This document shows positions 17,415 through 27,455 of a stretch of DNA of 62,986 nt, in pieces (position 1 is the stretch's first letter; every line of letters starts with the position of its first letter). Below the pieces are notes generated by a model, which saw nothing but the letters and a program-made list of their open reading frames with translations, searched no databases and was not told where the DNA came from. Origin of the DNA: Propionibacteriaceae bacterium (GTDB lineage: Bacteria > Actinomycetota > Actinomycetes > Propionibacteriales > Propionibacteriaceae); the NCBI GenBank assembly GCA_031261485.1, contig JAISJO010000081.1, forward strand, positions 1 to 62,986. Reading direction: 5' to 3'. A program made the position numbers and the translations under genes.

Positions 17415-18020
17415 ATGGCCAGATACACAGGCCCAATGACACGCAAGTCCCGCCGTCTCGGGACAGACCTCGTCGGACACTCGAAGGCATTCGAGAAGCG
17501 CCCCTTCCCTCCCGGCATGCACGGGCGTGGGCGCACCAAGGACTCTGAGTACTCTCAGCAGCTCAAAGAGAAGCAGAAGGCACGTTTCGGCTACGGCGTG
17601 ATGGAGAAGCAATTCCGTCGCTACTACGCAGAGGCCACTCGCTCCTCCGGCAAGACTGGTGACATCTTGCTGCAGATTCTCGAAACCCGTCTTGACAACG
17701 TGGTATACCGCGCTGGCTTCGCCTCGACTCGTCGTCAGGCCCGCCAGATGGTCTCCCACGGCCACTTCCAGGTCAACGGGAAGCGCGTGAACATCCCCAG
17801 CTTCCGCGTGACTGCTATGGACATCGTGGACGTGACCGCCAAGTCGACCAACCTCCACCCGCTCGTGGTGGCGCGTGAGGTCTTCGACTCCAAGACAGTG
17901 CCCGCATGGATGAGCTCTCGCCCCACCCAGGGCCGCATCATCATCCACTCCCTGCCGACCCGCGACCAGATCGTCGTGGACCTGCAGGAGCAATTGATCG
18001 TCGAACTTTATTCGAGGTAA
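17415..18020 (+). CDS. rpsD: 30S ribosomal protein S4
   Basis: 201 residues. This is a primary 16S rRNA binder. The S4 RNA-binding module is LDNVVYRAGFASTRRQARQM followed by VSHGHFQVNGKRVNIPS. The N-terminus (MARYTGPMTRKSRRLGTDL) lacks the Cys4 zinc knuckle, so it is a C-minus form. It is 24 bases after rpsK. S4 often represses the alpha operon, including rpoA. Confidence 0.97.
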   Translation: MARYTGPMTRKSRRLGTDLVGHSKAFEKRPFPPGMHGRGRTKDSEYSQQLKEKQKARFGYGVMEKQFRRYYAEATRSSGKTGDILLQILETRLDNVVYRAGFASTRRQARQMVSHGHFQVNGKRVNIPSFRVTAMDIVDVTAKSTNLHPLVVAREVFDSKTVPAWMSSRPTQGRIIIHSLPTRDQIVVDLQEQLIVELYSR

Positions 18021-18076
18021 GCACACCGCTTGCCTGCACAATCTCCGTCAAATAGTGGGCGGAGGGAAGGAATATC

Positions 18077-19081
18077 ATGCTCATTGCACAACGCCCTGAA
18101 CTGAAAGAAGAACCCCAGGACGAGTTTCGCTCCCGGTTCGTCATCGAACCCTTGGAGCCCGGTTTCGGGTACACCCTGGGTAACTCCCTGCGTCGCACTC
18201 TCCTGAGCGCGATCCCGGGTGCGGCCGTGACGTCCATTCATATCCAAGGAGTCTCGCACGAGTTCTCCACGGTTCCTGGAGTCGTCGAAGATGTCACCGA
18301 ACTCATCCTCAACATCAAGTCCCTCGTGGTTTCTTCCGATGAGGACGAGCCGGTTGAGATCCACCTGCGCAAGAAAGGCGCAGGCGATGTCACCGCCGCC
18401 GATATCGAGACGCCTTCGTCGGTCACGATTTTCAACCCGGACCTGCACATTGCCACTCTGAACGAGTCCGCCAACCTCGAAATGGATCTCATTGTCGAGC
18501 GCGGGCGCGGTTACGTGTCGGCTATCCAGAACAAGTCCGACGAGACCGAGATTGGTCGTATCCCCGTCGACTCCATCTACTCGCCTGTGCTCAAAGTGTC
18601 GTACAAGGTGGAGGCCACCCGCGTGTCCACCCGTACCGACTTCGACCGCCTCATCATCGATGTGGAGACGAAGTCCGCCATCCTGCCCCGCGACGCCATG
18701 GCCTCGGCCGGGCACACACTCGTTGCTCTGTTCTCCCTTGCTGGCGAACTGAACCGCGAAGCCGAAGGCATCGAATTGGGTTCCGGCCCTGTCGATGACC
18801 AGTTGGTTGCCGATTTGGCATTGTCCATTGAAGACCTGTCCTTGACGGTAAGGTCCTACAACTGCCTCAAGCGCGAGGGCATCCACACGGTGTCCGAGCT
18901 TGTCAGCCGCTCTGAGCAGGACCTGATGGACATCCGCAACTTCGGTTCCAAATCCATTGACGAGGTCAAGGCAAAGCTTGCCGAACTCGGCCTCACCCTG
19001 AAGGATTCGCCTTTGTCGAGCGACCCCTTCTCTCCCGCTCGTTACGATGCCGGCGACGACTACGCTGACGACCTCATCTAG
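18077..19081 (+). CDS. rpoA: DNA-directed RNA polymerase subunit alpha
   Basis: 334 residues. The N-terminal dimerisation domain (about 1-230; [20 protein letters not shown]) nucleates assembly of the core enzyme. The C-terminal domain (about 245-310; [20 protein letters not shown], then [18 protein letters not shown]) binds UP elements and activators. AAGGAA is located 8 nt before the ATG. Its length is slightly under the usual 340-350 for actinobacteria, because of the short acidic tail. Confidence 0.97.
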   Translation: MLIAQRPELKEEPQDEFRSRFVIEPLEPGFGYTLGNSLRRTLLSAIPGAAVTSIHIQGVSHEFSTVPGVVEDVTELILNIKSLVVSSDEDEPVEIHLRKKGAGDVTAADIETPSSVTIFNPDLHIATLNESANLEMDLIVERGRGYVSAIQNKSDETEIGRIPVDSIYSPVLKVSYKVEATRVSTRTDFDRLIIDVETKSAILPRDAMASAGHTLVALFSLAGELNREAEGIELGSGPVDDQLVADLALSIEDLSLTVRSYNCLKREGIHTVSELVSRSEQDLMDIRNFGSKSIDEVKAKLAELGLTLKDSPLSSDPFSPARYDAGDDYADDLI

Positions 19082-19093
19082 GAAGGACTCATC

Positions 19094-19657
19094 ATGCCCA
19101 AACCAACAAAGGGACCTCGAATCGGCGGTACTCCCGCCCATCAGCGAATCATCCTGGGTAATCTCGCCAGCCAACTCTTCGAGCACGGTCGCATCAAGAC
19201 CACGGAGACTCGGGCCAAGAGGGTTCAGCCACTGGCCGAACACCTCATCACGAAGGCCAAGAGGGGTGACCTGCACGCTCGCCGCATCGTCATGAAGACC
19301 ATCACTGACCCGACGGTCGTTCATGTCCTGTTCACCGAAATCGCTCCGGCTGTGGCCAAGCGCGACGGTGGGTACACGCGCATCACCAAGGTCGGACCTC
19401 GCCAAGGCGACAATGCTCCTATGGCCATCATTGAGATCGTGACCGAGGAAGTAAAGCCCAAGGCCAAGACCAAGAAGGCCGAGACCTCCAAGCCGACGAA
19501 GAAGGCCGAGGCAGTAGCCGAAAAGGTCGAAGAGCCCACGACTGAGGAACTCGTCGAGACTGGCGAAATCGAGCCTGAGGGCGAGGTTGCCGAAGAGGCA
19601 ACCCAAGCCGATGAGGTTGCGGAAGACGCAGTCGAAGAAGCGACCGAAGAGAAGTAA
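19094..19657 (+). CDS. rplQ: 50S ribosomal protein L17 with long acidic tail
   Basis: 187 residues. The core L17 fold covers about 1-120 ([20 protein letters not shown], then [20 protein letters not shown]). The last 65 residues are a low-complexity Glu/Ala/Lys tail ([20 protein letters not shown] and further). Actinobacterial L17 often has an extension, but the acidic end is notable because L4 and L22 in this window also have such tails. It is the last gene of the operon and a strong terminator follows. Confidence 0.95.
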   Translation: MPKPTKGPRIGGTPAHQRIILGNLASQLFEHGRIKTTETRAKRVQPLAEHLITKAKRGDLHARRIVMKTITDPTVVHVLFTEIAPAVAKRDGGYTRITKVGPRQGDNAPMAIIEIVTEEVKPKAKTKKAETSKPTKKAEAVAEKVEEPTTEELVETGEIEPEGEVAEEATQADEVAEDAVEEATEEK

Positions 19658-19682
19658 TACTCTTCGTTTAGGCACGACGTAT

Positions 19683-19712
19683 GAGCGGCACTTGGGTTTT
19701 CAGGTGCCGCTC
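19683..19712 (+). terminator. Rho-independent terminator after rplQ
   Basis: A 12-bp stem with one G-T pair (19683-19694 with 19701-19712) and loop GGTTTT, followed by TTGTCTTGTG. This closes the infA-rplQ operon. Confidence 0.88.
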
Positions 19713-19761
19713 TTGTCTTGTGTGCTTTGTCAGTGCGCATCGCAACGTGGAATCGCTACGA

Positions 19762-20979
19762 CTAGGTACGGCGCAAGGCGGCGGCGTAGTCGTCCAGAAT
19801 GCTGATGATGCCCAGATGTTGGTAGATGCGGCCTCGTCTCTTGCCGGTGCGTTCGGTCAGAACGCCCGATGTGACGAGTTGGCTCAGGGCACGTTGTGAG
19901 GTCACTTCGCTCAGACCGAGGCGGCTGACCAGAGTCGCAGCATCAATCACAGGCAAGGCGATGAGGTGCGGCAATACCATCCATGCGGAGGCTTGTGATC
20001 GCAGGCCAGCCAACTTGGCGCGGTCTCTTGCAAGCTCGGCCGCTAGGTCATCAACTAGCGTTTTGCCTGATGACGCCGCGAAACGGGCGGCGTCGGCGAA
20101 GCGCTCGACGATGGGTCGCGCGTCGCCGCGACGATAGGCGGTCAGGGCTTCGACGTAGGCGGATGTCTGACGCAGCAACCCGGCTGAGACCGGGGCTGTG
20201 GTGCGCGTCACAATCCCTTTGTTCTTGAGAATGGCATGGACGAGCGCGCGTCCAGTGCGGCCGTTGCCGTCGACAAAGGGATGAATGCTCTCGAACTGGG
20301 CATGGGCCAGCGCTATCTGAATCACAATGGGCAAGTCGTCACGAGCAATGAATGCCACCAGATCGCGCATCGCCGCAGGCACTCGCTCGGGTTGGGGGGC
20401 AACGTAACTCGCTTCCCGAGGGCCCACATCGCTTGTGCCCACCCACACGAGACGCTGCCTGTATTGCCCGAGGGCGTCGGCTATCTCGGACTGGGACCTC
20501 AGCAATTCTGCCTGAACCGCCCCGATGGTGGATTCGTCAATGTGTTGGGCCAAGGCCAAGGCTGCTTCCATGGCGCGCACATTGTCCTCGACTATGGTCG
20601 CATTGTGACTTGTCGCCTGGTTGATCTGTGCTAGTGCCAGTTGTCGTGCGCTCACAGTCAGGTTCTCGATCTGTGACGACGACGCTGATTCTGTTCGCAG
20701 CAATATGGAACTCATTGGCCCTAACAGGGGACTGCCCAAACCCAGTGTCGACGCCGCATAGTCATCAAACCCCACCAGCGCAGCCGTGGCCTCTTCAGTA
20801 TCGGCTGCCAGATCAGTCGGAAGTGCTGGCATGTACTCAGCGATAGGGGGCACAATGGCCGACTGATAAGGCCCCGTCGCCCGCGCCAAACGCCGTCTCC
20901 CAACCATGCCATTGTCCTGCGCCACCCAGTTATGTTCCTCGTACCCAAGCGGCGAAATAGTCAGCGAAAGTGTCTCCAT
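19762..20979 (-). CDS. Fic-domain protein (probable AMP transferase) with winged helix
   Basis: This 405-residue class II Fic protein has the active-site loop HPFVDGNGRTGR at 233-244, the intact HPFx[DE]GNGRxxR motif for AMP transfer to protein hydroxyls. An N-terminal inhibitory motif S-x-x-x-E-N (SSQIEN, Glu 105) can block ATP binding and explains self-control without a separate antitoxin. The C-terminal part (ATLVSRLGLSEVTSQRALSQ) is a winged helix-turn-helix, so it may bind DNA. It interrupts the ribosomal gene region on the opposite strand. The ATG lies 6 nt after a -10-like box, so a leaderless start is likely. The target protein is unknown. Confidence 0.9.
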   Translation of the reverse strand: METLSLTISPLGYEEHNWVAQDNGMVGRRRLARATGPYQSAIVPPIAEYMPALPTDLAADTEEATAALVGFDDYAASTLGLGSPLLGPMSSILLRTESASSSQIENLTVSARQLALAQINQATSHNATIVEDNVRAMEAALALAQHIDESTIGAVQAELLRSQSEIADALGQYRQRLVWVGTSDVGPREASYVAPQPERVPAAMRDLVAFIARDDLPIVIQIALAHAQFESIHPFVDGNGRTGRALVHAILKNKGIVTRTTAPVSAGLLRQTSAYVEALTAYRRGDARPIVERFADAARFAASSGKTLVDDLAAELARDRAKLAGLRSQASAWMVLPHLIALPVIDAATLVSRLGLSEVTSQRALSQLVTSGVLTERTGKRRGRIYQHLGIISILDDYAAALRRT

Positions 20980-20985
20980 AGAGTC

Positions 20986-21041
20986 ATCTTACTAACAGTT
21001 TCTGAGAAAGTGTAAGTACAGAGGTTCTTTATTTACACTTT
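20986..21041 (-). promoter_or_regulatory. fic promoter with operator-like dyad
   Basis: On the minus strand, TAAGAT (20991-20986) lies 6 nt before the ATG. Upstream, a perfect 9-bp inverted repeat AAAGTGTAA (21007-21015) and TTACACTTT (21033-21041), with a 17-nt spacer, reaches into the -35 area. The size fits a dimeric repressor site; autoregulation by the Fic C-terminal winged helix is an inference. Confidence 0.5.
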
Positions 21042-21144
21042 TGAGTTTCGAGGGAAATCACAACACGACGTCAGGAACCCCTGTGCCAGGTCGGACTTTG
21101 GGCCTTTTGGGCATTCTTACCCTTGATGGGGGACAATTGACCCC

Positions 21145-21789
21145 ATGGCTAAAGCGCGTACACCGATTCTGAAGGTCTCTCATCTCAAGAAGGCCTATGG
21201 GGACCATGTTATTGTCTCCGATTTCAATCTTGACTTGTGGGCGGGGGAAGCCGTCGCGCTGACTGGGCGTAACGGTGCTGGCAAATCGACCATTTTGCGT
21301 TGCCTCATTGGTGCGGAGTCCGCTGACGATGGGACCATCGAAATCGATGGGGAGCCGATGCGCGAATCCAACCCCAAGGTGAGGGCGGCCATGGCCACGG
21401 TCATCGACGACCTCGACTTCTTCCCCGACCTGTCGGTTGTCGAGCATCTGGACCTCTTGGCACGCGCGTACGGACTGCCTGATCCCAACACAGCGGTGGA
21501 CGCCATCCTCAACGAGGTGCTCCTCGTCCCCCAATCGGGCCAATTGCCCGGCACGCTATCCTCCGGACAGCGCCGTCGCCTGGCTTTGGCGACTGCCTTT
21601 GTACGTCCGCGCAAGGTCCTCGTCCTCGATGAGCCCGAGCAGCGACTGGACGTCGAGGGCGTCGAATGGCTGGCGGGTCGGCTCAAAGAGGAACGTGAGC
21701 AGGGCCTGGCCATCATCATGGCGAGCCATGAGCCCAAGTTGGTGGAGACCGTGGCCACAAAGACGATGCACATCGGAGCAGCCCGATGA
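21145..21789 (+). CDS. ABC transporter ATP-binding protein
   Basis: This 214-residue ATPase has Walker A GRNGAGKST (41-49), the signature LSSGQRRRLALA, Walker B VLVLDEPEQRLD and the H-loop SHE. The signature varies from LSGGQ to LSSGQ. Its stop overlaps the start of the DUF6297 membrane gene (ATGA), so the two form one transporter. The substrate is unknown. It lies between the two halves of the ribosomal region and starts a short operon of its own. Confidence 0.9.
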   Translation: MAKARTPILKVSHLKKAYGDHVIVSDFNLDLWAGEAVALTGRNGAGKSTILRCLIGAESADDGTIEIDGEPMRESNPKVRAAMATVIDDLDFFPDLSVVEHLDLLARAYGLPDPNTAVDAILNEVLLVPQSGQLPGTLSSGQRRRLALATAFVRPRKVLVLDEPEQRLDVEGVEWLAGRLKEEREQGLAIIMASHEPKLVETVATKTMHIGAAR

Positions 21790-23732
21790 GCAAGAAACGC
21801 CCCCCTCAGGGGTACAAAGCCAAGAAACCCACGCCGGTGCCAGACTCGACTCCGAGCGCCGATGGGGCCCTGGCTGAGTCCCCAACTGTGCCGACACCAA
21901 GTCTGAAAGCCGAGACAGTCGCAGCCGTGGACACCATTGTTGCGGACCAGAGGGCGGATTCGTCTTCGCCCGATTCCTTCGACTTGGACGACTCCACTGA
22001 CTCCTTCGACAGAATCGACGAAACCGACAATGCCGACTTTGATGATTCTGTTGACGCGGACATCGTCTATCCCGTCTGGGAGCATTCCCTCGTCGACGTG
22101 GAACCCGACCCGGTGGATGAGCGCGATCTGAAGCTGCTCATACGTGACTGGCGTCATGGACGTGCGACGAAGACCATCGGGCAAGTCCTCTCAGACGGGT
22201 ACGTAGCCATCTTCGCCGCCATCGTCATCATCGCCATGGTCGGTGGGGCCGTGTTCCAGGCCCAGGGGACTGCGTCGGTGTGCGACTCCGAATCCTGCAC
22301 AGTGGGGCGCACCCTCCTGCCTTGGGTCGCCCTTGGCGCAGTCTTCTGCCTCACCGCACTGGCGGCGCGCGTCTTCGGACCCATTGTGGCCTCGGCCGCT
22401 GAAGGTTTCTGGCTCATGGACGCCCCGATCCGTCGCGGTCGGCTTCTCAGGGGCCGTTTCATCGGCGTGGTCATCGGCGCCGGCGCCATCGCCGCCATCC
22501 TGGGCGGATTGCTCGCTGCATTGACCGGGTATGACTTGATGGCCATTCTGCAATGGGCACTCGCCATGGGCGTGGGCGCGGCAGGCCTGACCGCTTTGGC
22601 GGCTTTCGAGCAGACCTATGGGCGCACATGGATCATGTCGATTGTGCAGTGGCTCGCGGGCATGGTCGCCGTCGGGGTCCTCGCCATCATCGTGTCGGTG
22701 TCGTCCGGCTGGTTCGGCGTGTCGATGCCGAGTGTGCCCAGTGGCAGGTCCGTCGTCTGGGTCGCCGTGGCTGGCGGTGTGCTTCTGCTTGTCATGGGCG
22801 GTTTGGCGCTGGCGAGATTGGGCATGATCCACCGTGCCCGCCTGGTTTCGGGCGGTTCCCTCGTCTCTGGTATGCAGGGCGCGGCCTTCGCCATGGACAT
22901 TGGGTTGATGCGCGACATCCTCGTCGAACGCGATTCCCTGCGCCGTGGCCATGTACACCCCGCGCGCGGAGCCTGGACGGGCAACAAGGCGCTGGTATGG
23001 CGCGAAATCCAAAGAGTGTGGCGTTATCCGAAGCGTATCCTGCTCATCATGGTCTCCATCGTCGTCCCCTACGCAGTGGCCGCCCTGGGATTCCACAATT
23101 TCTCACCCTTCATTTCCGCCCTCATCCTCTTGGTGGGGTTCGTCCCCATGCTGGGCTCGATGCGTGTCCTGACCCGCACCAAGGGCCTGGCTCGTACCTT
23201 CCCGCTGTCCAATCCGCAGATACGCGCCTCGCTCATCGTCGTGCCCGCCTTCTTCGCCGTCTTCTGGGCGGCAGCCACGACCCCTGCCTTCTACGGCATC
23301 GGGACGCACTACGAGGGCATGTCGCTGTCCCGAGCTGGGGTGTACGCCCTTCTCACCGCCGCCGCCGGTCTACTCGCGGCTATCCGCTGGGTGAGCGCCA
23401 AGTCGGCCGATTACTCCTCGCCCATGATGCAAACCGGCTTCGGCGCCATGCCTCCGGGACTGATGTTCAACCTGGTGCGCGGCTTCGATGTGGCCATTCT
23501 CATCACCGGCCCGCTCCTGCTCGGATGGAGTCCGTGGATTTCCGTGGCCATCGCCTTCGTCGTCGGTATCGCCTTGTCCGGCTTCTACAACATGGAAGAG
23601 ATGCAGGCGATGCAAAAGGAAGTACAAAAGGAAAAGGACCGCGCCAAGAACGGCGGAGGCACTTCCGGCACAGTGACCAAGCAGAAGATCGCGCCACCGA
23701 GAGGGTATGGCGGCCCCACTACTCGGTCCTAG
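21786..23732 (+). CDS. DUF6297-like membrane protein, ABC transporter permease partner
   Basis: 648 residues. The first 110 are hydrophilic and Asp/Ser-rich. About a dozen hydrophobic segments follow, beginning at VAIFAAIVIIAMVGGAVF and ending with ISVAIAFVVGIALSGFYN, then a charged tail. The pairing with the ATPase through an ATGA overlap and the general layout resemble actinobacterial DUF6297 proteins, which act as permeases of unknown substrate. The family assignment is from memory of such pairs. It has no signal peptide. Confidence 0.75.
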   Translation: MSKKRPPQGYKAKKPTPVPDSTPSADGALAESPTVPTPSLKAETVAAVDTIVADQRADSSSPDSFDLDDSTDSFDRIDETDNADFDDSVDADIVYPVWEHSLVDVEPDPVDERDLKLLIRDWRHGRATKTIGQVLSDGYVAIFAAIVIIAMVGGAVFQAQGTASVCDSESCTVGRTLLPWVALGAVFCLTALAARVFGPIVASAAEGFWLMDAPIRRGRLLRGRFIGVVIGAGAIAAILGGLLAALTGYDLMAILQWALAMGVGAAGLTALAAFEQTYGRTWIMSIVQWLAGMVAVGVLAIIVSVSSGWFGVSMPSVPSGRSVVWVAVAGGVLLLVMGGLALARLGMIHRARLVSGGSLVSGMQGAAFAMDIGLMRDILVERDSLRRGHVHPARGAWTGNKALVWREIQRVWRYPKRILLIMVSIVVPYAVAALGFHNFSPFISALILLVGFVPMLGSMRVLTRTKGLARTFPLSNPQIRASLIVVPAFFAVFWAAATTPAFYGIGTHYEGMSLSRAGVYALLTAAAGLLAAIRWVSAKSADYSSPMMQTGFGAMPPGLMFNLVRGFDVAILITGPLLLGWSPWISVAIAFVVGIALSGFYNMEEMQAMQKEVQKEKDRAKNGGGTSGTVTKQKIAPPRGYGGPTTRS

Positions 23733-23840
23733 GCCGACGTCACGCGAGGATTTGCCCCAGCCCGAGTCGCTGTGACAGGATGTACAGGTTCGTCCGAACG
23801 AGGGTTCCCCGCGCGGCTGTGATACTTTGCGGCTTCGTGG

Positions 23841-24000
23841 TAAACTCATCTGGCTGATTCGATGAGTCGGCCACCACCCACAACGCAACAGCGGTCGAGT
23901 GCGGAGAAAGTCCGCGACACGCGCGAGCGCGGGGGTCGGAGGAATGGCGTAGTTCGCCGTGAACTATGTCGAGCGGGACTAGGAAAACCTAGTCAAGCAG
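23841..24000 (+). promoter_or_regulatory. rpsJ operon promoter and structured leader
   Basis: TAAACT (23841-23846) is a likely -10 box; a -35 box is weak. The leader of about 165 bases before rpsJ holds three perfect stems: GCGGA/TCCGC (23901-23905 with 23911-23915), TAGTTC/GAACTA (23950-23955 with 23961-23966) and GACTAGG/CCTAGTC with an AAAA loop (23977-23983 with 23988-23994). In many bacteria, L4 or another product of this operon controls such a leader. I do not recognise a named motif here. Confidence 0.45.
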
Positions 24001-24018
24001 GAGAGGTAAGGAACTGCC

Positions 24019-24333
24019 GTGGCGGGATCAAACAAAATCCGCATCAGGCTTCGGGCCTATGACCACGAGGTCATCGATTCGTCGGCGCGCAAAATCGTCG
24101 ATACGGTGACACGTACTGGCGCAAAGGTTGCCGGCCCCGTGCCGCTGCCGACTGAGAAGAACGTGTTCTGTGTGATCCGTTCTCCTCACAAGTACAAGGA
24201 CTCTCGGGAACACTTCGAGATGCGGACCCACAAGCGTTTGATCGACATTCTCGATCCCACGCCCAAGACGGTGGACTCCCTTATGCGTCTCGACCTTCCC
24301 GCTGGTGTCGACATCGAGATCAAGCTCCCCTGA
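24019..24333 (+). CDS. rpsJ: 30S ribosomal protein S10
   Basis: 104 residues with GTG start ([20 protein letters not shown]). The core [20 protein letters not shown] and [20 protein letters not shown] are standard. S10 is part of the 30S head and, as NusE, of the antitermination complex. AAGGA lies 6 nt before the GTG. It is the first gene of a 20-gene block to secY. Confidence 0.97.
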   Translation: MAGSNKIRIRLRAYDHEVIDSSARKIVDTVTRTGAKVAGPVPLPTEKNVFCVIRSPHKYKDSREHFEMRTHKRLIDILDPTPKTVDSLMRLDLPAGVDIEIKLP

Positions 24334-24341
24334 GGTCAGTG

Positions 24342-24998
24342 ATGAATGCAAATCGTAAAGTAAAGGGCATCCTGGGCCGCAAGCTCGGGATGACACAGTT
24401 GTGGGATGACAATAATCGTGTCATTCCCGTGACCGTCATCGAGGCTGGGCCTTGTGTGGTCACGCAGGTGCGCACACCCGAGCGCGATGGCTACGCAGCC
24501 GTGCAACTCGGTTTCGGCGCCATCAAGGCCAAGGCGGTGACCAAGCCCGCCCAAGGTCATTTTGAGAAGGCTGAGGTCACCCCGCGCCGCCACCTCATGG
24601 AGCTTCGGACGTCCGACGCCGCCGAATACGAACTGGGCAAAGAAATCGATGCCTCCACGTTCGAGACTGGCGAAGTCGTCGATGTCATCGGAATCACCAA
24701 GGGCAAGGGCACTGCGGGCGTCATGAAGCGTCACGGCTTCAAGGGCCTCGGCGCTGGCCATGGTGTACACCGCAAGCATCGCTCCCCAGGTTCTATCGGC
24801 GAATGCTCGACCCCTAGCCGTATCTTCAAAGGTATGCGCATGGCTGGTCATATGGGTGTGGAACGCCAAACCACTCAGAACCTGACCGTGGCTCGTGTGG
24901 ACGTCGAACACAATCTCATTCTGGTCAAGGGCGCTATCCCTGGTCCCAAGGAGGGCTTGGTGGTCGTCCGTAGTGCAGTGAAGAAGGTTGTAGCATGA
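24342..24998 (+). CDS. rplC: 50S ribosomal protein L3
   Basis: 218 residues. [20 protein letters not shown] start, [14 protein letters not shown] core and a C-terminal barrel. It is one of the first proteins to bind 23S rRNA. GAGG lies 6 nt before ATG 24342; a GTG one codon upstream (24339) is possible. Its stop overlaps the rplD start (ATGAG). Confidence 0.96.
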   Translation: MNANRKVKGILGRKLGMTQLWDDNNRVIPVTVIEAGPCVVTQVRTPERDGYAAVQLGFGAIKAKAVTKPAQGHFEKAEVTPRRHLMELRTSDAAEYELGKEIDASTFETGEVVDVIGITKGKGTAGVMKRHGFKGLGAGHGVHRKHRSPGSIGECSTPSRIFKGMRMAGHMGVERQTTQNLTVARVDVEHNLILVKGAIPGPKEGLVVVRSAVKKVVA

Positions 24999-25987
24999 GC
25001 CTCAATCTCGACGTCATTTCGACATCTGGCAAGAAAGCAGGGAAGGTTGGTCTTCCCGAAGCGCTCTTCGGTGCGGATGTCAACATCGCTCTTATCCACC
25101 AAGTTGTCGTGGCTCAATTGGCCGCTGCTCGTCAGGGCACGGCTTCAACGAAGACGCGCGGCGAAGTCTCCGGCGGCGGCATCAAGCCGTGGCGCCAGAA
25201 GGGCACAGGCCGCGCCCGTCAGGGTTCGCGTCGCGCCCCTCAGTGGGCCGGTGGCGGCACAGTCTTCGGCCCTCAGCCGAGGTCGTACGCCCAGCGCACC
25301 AACAAGAAGATGATTGCTGCGGCCCTGCGTTCTGCTTTGTCGGACAGGTTCGCTGACGGCAAAGTGTTCGTCCTTGATTCCCTCGTGGACTCGGAGGTTC
25401 CCTCGACCAAGAAGGCTTTGGAAGCTCTTTCCACAGTCGGCGATTACCGCACAGCCCTGGTCGTCCTTCACCGTGACGACGATGTGGCCTGGCTCTCCTT
25501 GCGCAACGTGGTCAATGTCCACGCTCTCGCAGTTGACCAGCTCAACGTGTACGACGTTGTCAATAACGAGGTCGTCGTCTTCACCAAGCCCGCTCTGGAG
25601 GAGTACATCGCTCGCTCCGCCGCCAAGGTCGAAGGCATCGTCCTGGAGTACGAAGCTCCTGAAGCCGACGATGCTCCTGCTGAAGTGACCGAAGTCGAGG
25701 AAGCTCCCGCTGAGAAACCCGCCAAGGCCAAGAAGGCCGCCAAGGCTGACAAGGCTGAGGTTGAAGACGAATCCGCCGCCGAAGTGGCGGAGGTTGACGA
25801 AGCTCCAGCCGAGAAACCCGCGAAGGCCAAGAAGGCTGCCAAAGCCGAGGTCGTCGAAGAACCCGCCGCTGAAGAGTCGGTGCCCGAAACCGCCGTCGCA
25901 GATGAGGCTGACGCTGAAGAAGCTCCCGCCAAACCTGCCAAGGCTCCGCGTGCCGCCAAAGCCGCTAAGAAAGAGGGTGAGAAGTGA
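24995..25987 (+). CDS. rplD: 50S ribosomal protein L4 with 115-residue charged tail
   Basis: 330 residues against the usual 205-225. The L4 core ends near 215; [20 protein letters not shown] is the loop lining the exit tunnel. The remaining 115 residues are Ala/Glu/Lys/Pro repeats in which [12 protein letters not shown] occurs twice. The tail is probably disordered and surface-exposed. L4 is the classical autoregulator of the S10 operon. Frame and codon use continue without a break, so the tail is real. It overlaps rplC and rplW. Confidence 0.95.
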   Translation: MSLNLDVISTSGKKAGKVGLPEALFGADVNIALIHQVVVAQLAAARQGTASTKTRGEVSGGGIKPWRQKGTGRARQGSRRAPQWAGGGTVFGPQPRSYAQRTNKKMIAAALRSALSDRFADGKVFVLDSLVDSEVPSTKKALEALSTVGDYRTALVVLHRDDDVAWLSLRNVVNVHALAVDQLNVYDVVNNEVVVFTKPALEEYIARSAAKVEGIVLEYEAPEADDAPAEVTEVEEAPAEKPAKAKKAAKADKAEVEDESAAEVAEVDEAPAEKPAKAKKAAKAEVVEEPAAEESVPETAVADEADAEEAPAKPAKAPRAAKAAKKEGEK

Positions 25988-26298
25988 CCGACCTCAAGAT
26001 CAAGGATCCGCGCGATATTCTGCTCGGGCCCGTCGTCTCCGAAAAGTCTTACGCCCGCATGGACGAGAACAAGTACACTTTCCTGGTTGACCCAAGGGCC
26101 AACAAGACCGAAATCAAGATCGCGGTGGAGAAGGTTTTCAACGTCACCGTCCTTCAGGTCAATACCGCTAATCGTTCGGGCAAGATCCGCCGTACACGTT
26201 ACGGAACTGGGCGTCGTCCCGACACCAAGAGAGCCATCGTGACTCTGGCTGATGGTCAGAGCATCGACTTGTTCGGCTCTGGAATGGAAACGAGGTAG
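25984..26298 (+). CDS. rplW: 50S ribosomal protein L23
   Basis: 104 residues. [20 protein letters not shown] and [20 protein letters not shown] are typical. It sits at the tunnel exit, where trigger factor and SRP dock. The start is ATG-like (GTG) at 25984, overlapping the rplD stop (GTGA). Confidence 0.96.
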   Translation: MTDLKIKDPRDILLGPVVSEKSYARMDENKYTFLVDPRANKTEIKIAVEKVFNVTVLQVNTANRSGKIRRTRYGTGRRPDTKRAIVTLADGQSIDLFGSGMETR

Positions 26299-26300
26299 GA

Positions 26301-27137
26301 ATGGGCATCCGCAAGTTCAAGCCCACCACTCCCGGTCGTCGCGGCTCCTCAGTCGCCGACTTCTCGGAGGTGACGAGGTCGACCCCGGAGAAATCCCTGG
26401 TCAGGCCGAAGCCGAAGACCGGTGGGCGTAACAATCAGGGGCGCATCACCACTCGCCACATCGGCGGCGGTCACAAGCAGGCCTATCGTCTGATTGACTT
26501 CAAACGTTATGACAAGGACGGCGTGACTGCCAAGGTTGCCGAGATCGAATACGATCCGAACCGCACAGCCCGCATCGCCCTGCTCCACTACCTGGATGGC
26601 GAGAAGCGCTACATCGTGGCGCCGAAAGACCTCAACAAGGGCGACCTCATTGAGTCCGGCCCTGAGGCCGACATTCGCCCCGGAAACAACCTCCCCTTGC
26701 GCAACATCCCCGTTGGCACGCTGGTCCACGCTGTGGAAATGCGTCCTGGTGGCGGCGCCAAGCTGGGTCGCTCCGCTGGTGCGTCCATTCAGCTCATCGC
26801 CCGCGAAGGCAAGTACGCCACGCTGCGTATGCCTTCCGGTGAAATGCGCCTGGTGGACATCCGCTGCCGCGCGACGGTGGGCGAGGTCGGCAACGCCGAG
26901 CAGTCCAACATCAACTGGGGCAAGGCCGGCCGTACCCGCTGGAAGGGTGTACGCCCGACAGTGCGCGGTGTGGTCATGAACCCTGTGGACCATCCTCATG
27001 GTGGTGGTGAAGGCAAGACTTCTGGTGGTCGTCATCCGGTGAGCCCGTGGGGCAAGCCCGAGGGTCGTACCCGCAACAAGAACAAGGCATCTAGCCGTTT
27101 GATCATCCGTCGCCGCAAGTCCGGCAAGAAGCGCTGA
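26301..27137 (+). CDS. rplB: 50S ribosomal protein L2
   Basis: 278 residues. [20 protein letters not shown] start; the C-terminal [20 protein letters not shown] contains the conserved His needed near the peptidyl-transferase centre. Its length is normal. It lies two bases after rplW, with the ribosome site inside that gene. Confidence 0.97.
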   Translation: MGIRKFKPTTPGRRGSSVADFSEVTRSTPEKSLVRPKPKTGGRNNQGRITTRHIGGGHKQAYRLIDFKRYDKDGVTAKVAEIEYDPNRTARIALLHYLDGEKRYIVAPKDLNKGDLIESGPEADIRPGNNLPLRNIPVGTLVHAVEMRPGGGAKLGRSAGASIQLIAREGKYATLRMPSGEMRLVDIRCRATVGEVGNAEQSNINWGKAGRTRWKGVRPTVRGVVMNPVDHPHGGGEGKTSGGRHPVSPWGKPEGRTRNKNKASSRLIIRRRKSGKKR

Positions 27138-27158
27138 GCAGGAGGGGTGTAAGTAAAT

Positions 27159-27440
27159 ATGCCACGCAGTCTGAAGAAGGGCCCCTTCGTTGACGACCAT
27201 CTCGCTAAGAAGGTGGAAGCGCTCAACGTCAAGGGAGCCAAGACAGTAATCAAGACCTGGTCACGGAGGTCGATGATCGTTCCCGACATGCTCGGGCACA
27301 CCATTGCCGTCCATGACGGTCGCAAGCACGTTCCGGTGTTCATCACTGAGTCCATGATTGGTCACAAGTTGGGCGAGTTCGCCCCCACTCGTACCTTCCG
27401 TGGCCATGTGAAGGACGACAAAAAAGCTCGGAAGCGCTGA
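27159..27440 (+). CDS. rpsS: 30S ribosomal protein S19
   Basis: 93 residues. [20 protein letters not shown] start and [20 protein letters not shown] end. It forms part of the 30S head with S13. AGGAGGGG lies ahead of the ATG. Confidence 0.97.
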   Translation: MPRSLKKGPFVDDHLAKKVEALNVKGAKTVIKTWSRRSMIVPDMLGHTIAVHDGRKHVPVFITESMIGHKLGEFAPTRTFRGHVKDDKKARKR

Positions 27441-27455
27441 GAAGGGTAAGTGAGT

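Noticed and set aside
18008-19675. Minus-strand frame of 555 codons over rpoA-rplQ
   Set aside because: Antisense shadow of GC-rich codons in two well-supported genes.
22553-23857. Plus-strand frame of 434 codons inside the DUF6297 gene
   Set aside because: Arg/His/Pro-rich +1 shadow of the membrane protein, typical for high-GC DNA.
23862-24062. Plus-strand frame (MSRPPPTTQQ...) in the rpsJ leader
   Set aside because: It overlaps the rpsJ start in another frame and the hairpins. It has no ribosome site and no family is recognised.
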